NCBI GenBank assembly: GCA_028023455.1
Contig: JAQFVV010006256.1
Span: 2,294,001-2,358,000, forward strand
Reading direction: 5' to 3'
Length of the DNA: 64,000 nt
From: Epiperipatus broadwayi
Lineage: Eukaryota; Onychophora; Udeonychophora; Euonychophora; Peripatidae
The first letter of the stretch is position 1, and every line of letters begins with the position of its first letter. The notes beneath the pieces are model-generated. The model searched no databases and was not told the origin of the DNA. It worked only from the letters and a program-made list of their open reading frames with translations. Made by a program: the position numbers and the translations under genes. This document shows, one piece after another, positions 63,335 to 64,000 of the stretch.

Positions 63335-63337
<3 letters not shown>
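61668..63337 (-). repeat. 5' LTR of element 2
   Basis: Right copy in window coordinates; ends at a long (TA)n tract. Matches 56735-58388 throughout with scattered substitutions and small indels. Confidence 0.9.

Positions 63338-63429
<92 letters not shown>
63338..63429. repeat. (TA)n microsatellite right of LTR element 2
   Basis: About 45 AT units starting directly after the LTR terminus ATCACA. Confidence 0.96.
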
Positions 63430-63433
<4 letters not shown>

Positions 63434-64000
63434 TAGACTTGTAATGAAGGGGTAAACATAGAGAAATAAAGCTCAAATAAATCTAAACTTTAAATTCAAA
63501 CAGGTTATTTAACCCATACCATACATTACATATATATTCTATAGTAAAGTATATTTTTAGATTGTTTATATATGTATATGTGTGTGTATGTTTGTGTGTA
63601 ACAATGGTGATAAAAAAAGGCTTAGTAACTGGTTGTCATCTTTTCAAAAATGATGAGTCAGTTTAGAATTGGATTTTAGAAGGAGTTTCAGCTGGAAAGA
63701 ATTGAATGTTTAGGCAGCCTTATTTAATGATTCTTCTGCTTACTATGAAAGTTGAAGTAATCTAGAAAATATGATTTAAAAATGGTCTTTCTCATAGAGT
63801 CTACACAGGTTGTCATGACTGGTGATTACTCATTAAAGTAAAGATACAATAATATCAGTAATAATAGTAAAGCAGGGAGCAATGATAGTAATAAAAGTAG
63901 TATTATAAATCTAATTTTTTAAATATAAGTACATTGAATGTGAAAATTTTATTTGAGACAAACTCTTAATGTCTATAATAAAGAACACCATTAATAGTTA
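63430..64000. other. AT-rich spacer at window end
   Basis: No recognisable feature. Confidence 0.4.

Larger units (their letters stand above)
56735..63337 (-). mobile_element. LTR element 2: non-autonomous LTR retrotransposon with a single Gag-like ORF
   Basis: Direct repeats 56735-58388 and 61668-63337 (about 1.65 kb each) flank a 3279-bp interior. Orientation is minus: the primer-binding site adjoins the right LTR, the polypurine tract adjoins the left LTR, and the only sizeable ORF is minus-strand. On the minus strand the LTR starts TGTGATGATC and ends GTTACA. The interior has no protease, reverse transcriptase, RNase H or integrase, so it resembles the TR-GAG class (terminal repeats plus gag only). 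LTRs agree at about nine in ten by eye. Both ends lie in (TA)n. Confidence 0.9.

Overview
This window is AT-rich eukaryotic (invertebrate-like animal) DNA, very roughly three quarters A+T by eye. I found no convincing host gene, no rRNA or intact tRNA gene, and no bacterial features. Everything recognisable belongs to transposable elements, their decayed relics, or simple repeats. The mix of elements (RTE-type and Jockey/CR1-type LINEs, a Penelope-like element, a ZMYM-type hAT, Ty3/gypsy-like LTR elements and tRNA-derived SINEs) together with long (TA)n tracts is common in molluscs, chelicerates and cnidarians. The sequence alone does not settle which group.

Layout. 1-11.2 kb: AT-rich spacer with a 338-bp foldback element (3386-3723), one copy of a ~455-bp repeat family (5692-6290), a short minisatellite (8484-8710) and a GC-richer island (9040-9452). 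11.2-12.1 kb: a 910-bp hAT relic with both terminal inverted repeats and an exact 8-bp target duplication. 16.3-18.9 kb: a dead RTE-type LINE on the minus strand, then a doubtful LINE scrap (20.5 kb), a short SINE (21.4 kb) and a Jockey/CR1-type LINE (21.65-23.53 kb, minus) that carries a nested 150-bp foldback insertion. 23.59-28.25 kb: LTR element 1, with ~1.7-kb LTRs, promoter, primer-binding site and polypurine tract but no coding capacity. 28.35-32.92 kb: AT-rich block whose two edges look like retroelement ends. 33.0-34.5 kb: a 5'-truncated Penelope-like element (reverse transcriptase plus GIY-YIG endonuclease) inside perfect 51-bp inverted repeats. 34.6-50.5 kb: mostly spacer with a second SINE, two GC-richer blocks, a tandem duplication, small inverted repeats and a (GA)n tract. 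50.7-51.3 kb: a second RTE fragment of the same family, plus strand. 51.65-52.43 kb: the second copy of the ~455-bp repeat, in inverse orientation. 56.0-56.65 kb: a 615-bp palindromic SINE-like insertion. 56.7-63.3 kb: LTR element 2 on the minus strand, with a single Gag-like ORF and no pol.

Three observations tie the window together. First, LTR elements 1 and 2 and the Penelope-like element all sit inside (TA)n tracts. Second, the two LTR elements have different LTRs and different primer-binding sites but nearly the same polypurine-tract/LTR junction, and neither encodes a polymerase, so they look like non-autonomous elements that depended on a related partner. Third, a palindromic SINE-like family (56.0 kb and 23.0 kb) combines a tRNA-like head, outward-facing tails, 12-14 bp target duplications and a hammerhead-ribozyme-like motif; a degenerate version of that motif also lies in the 3' region of the Penelope-like element. 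That palindromic family is the best candidate for something undescribed here.
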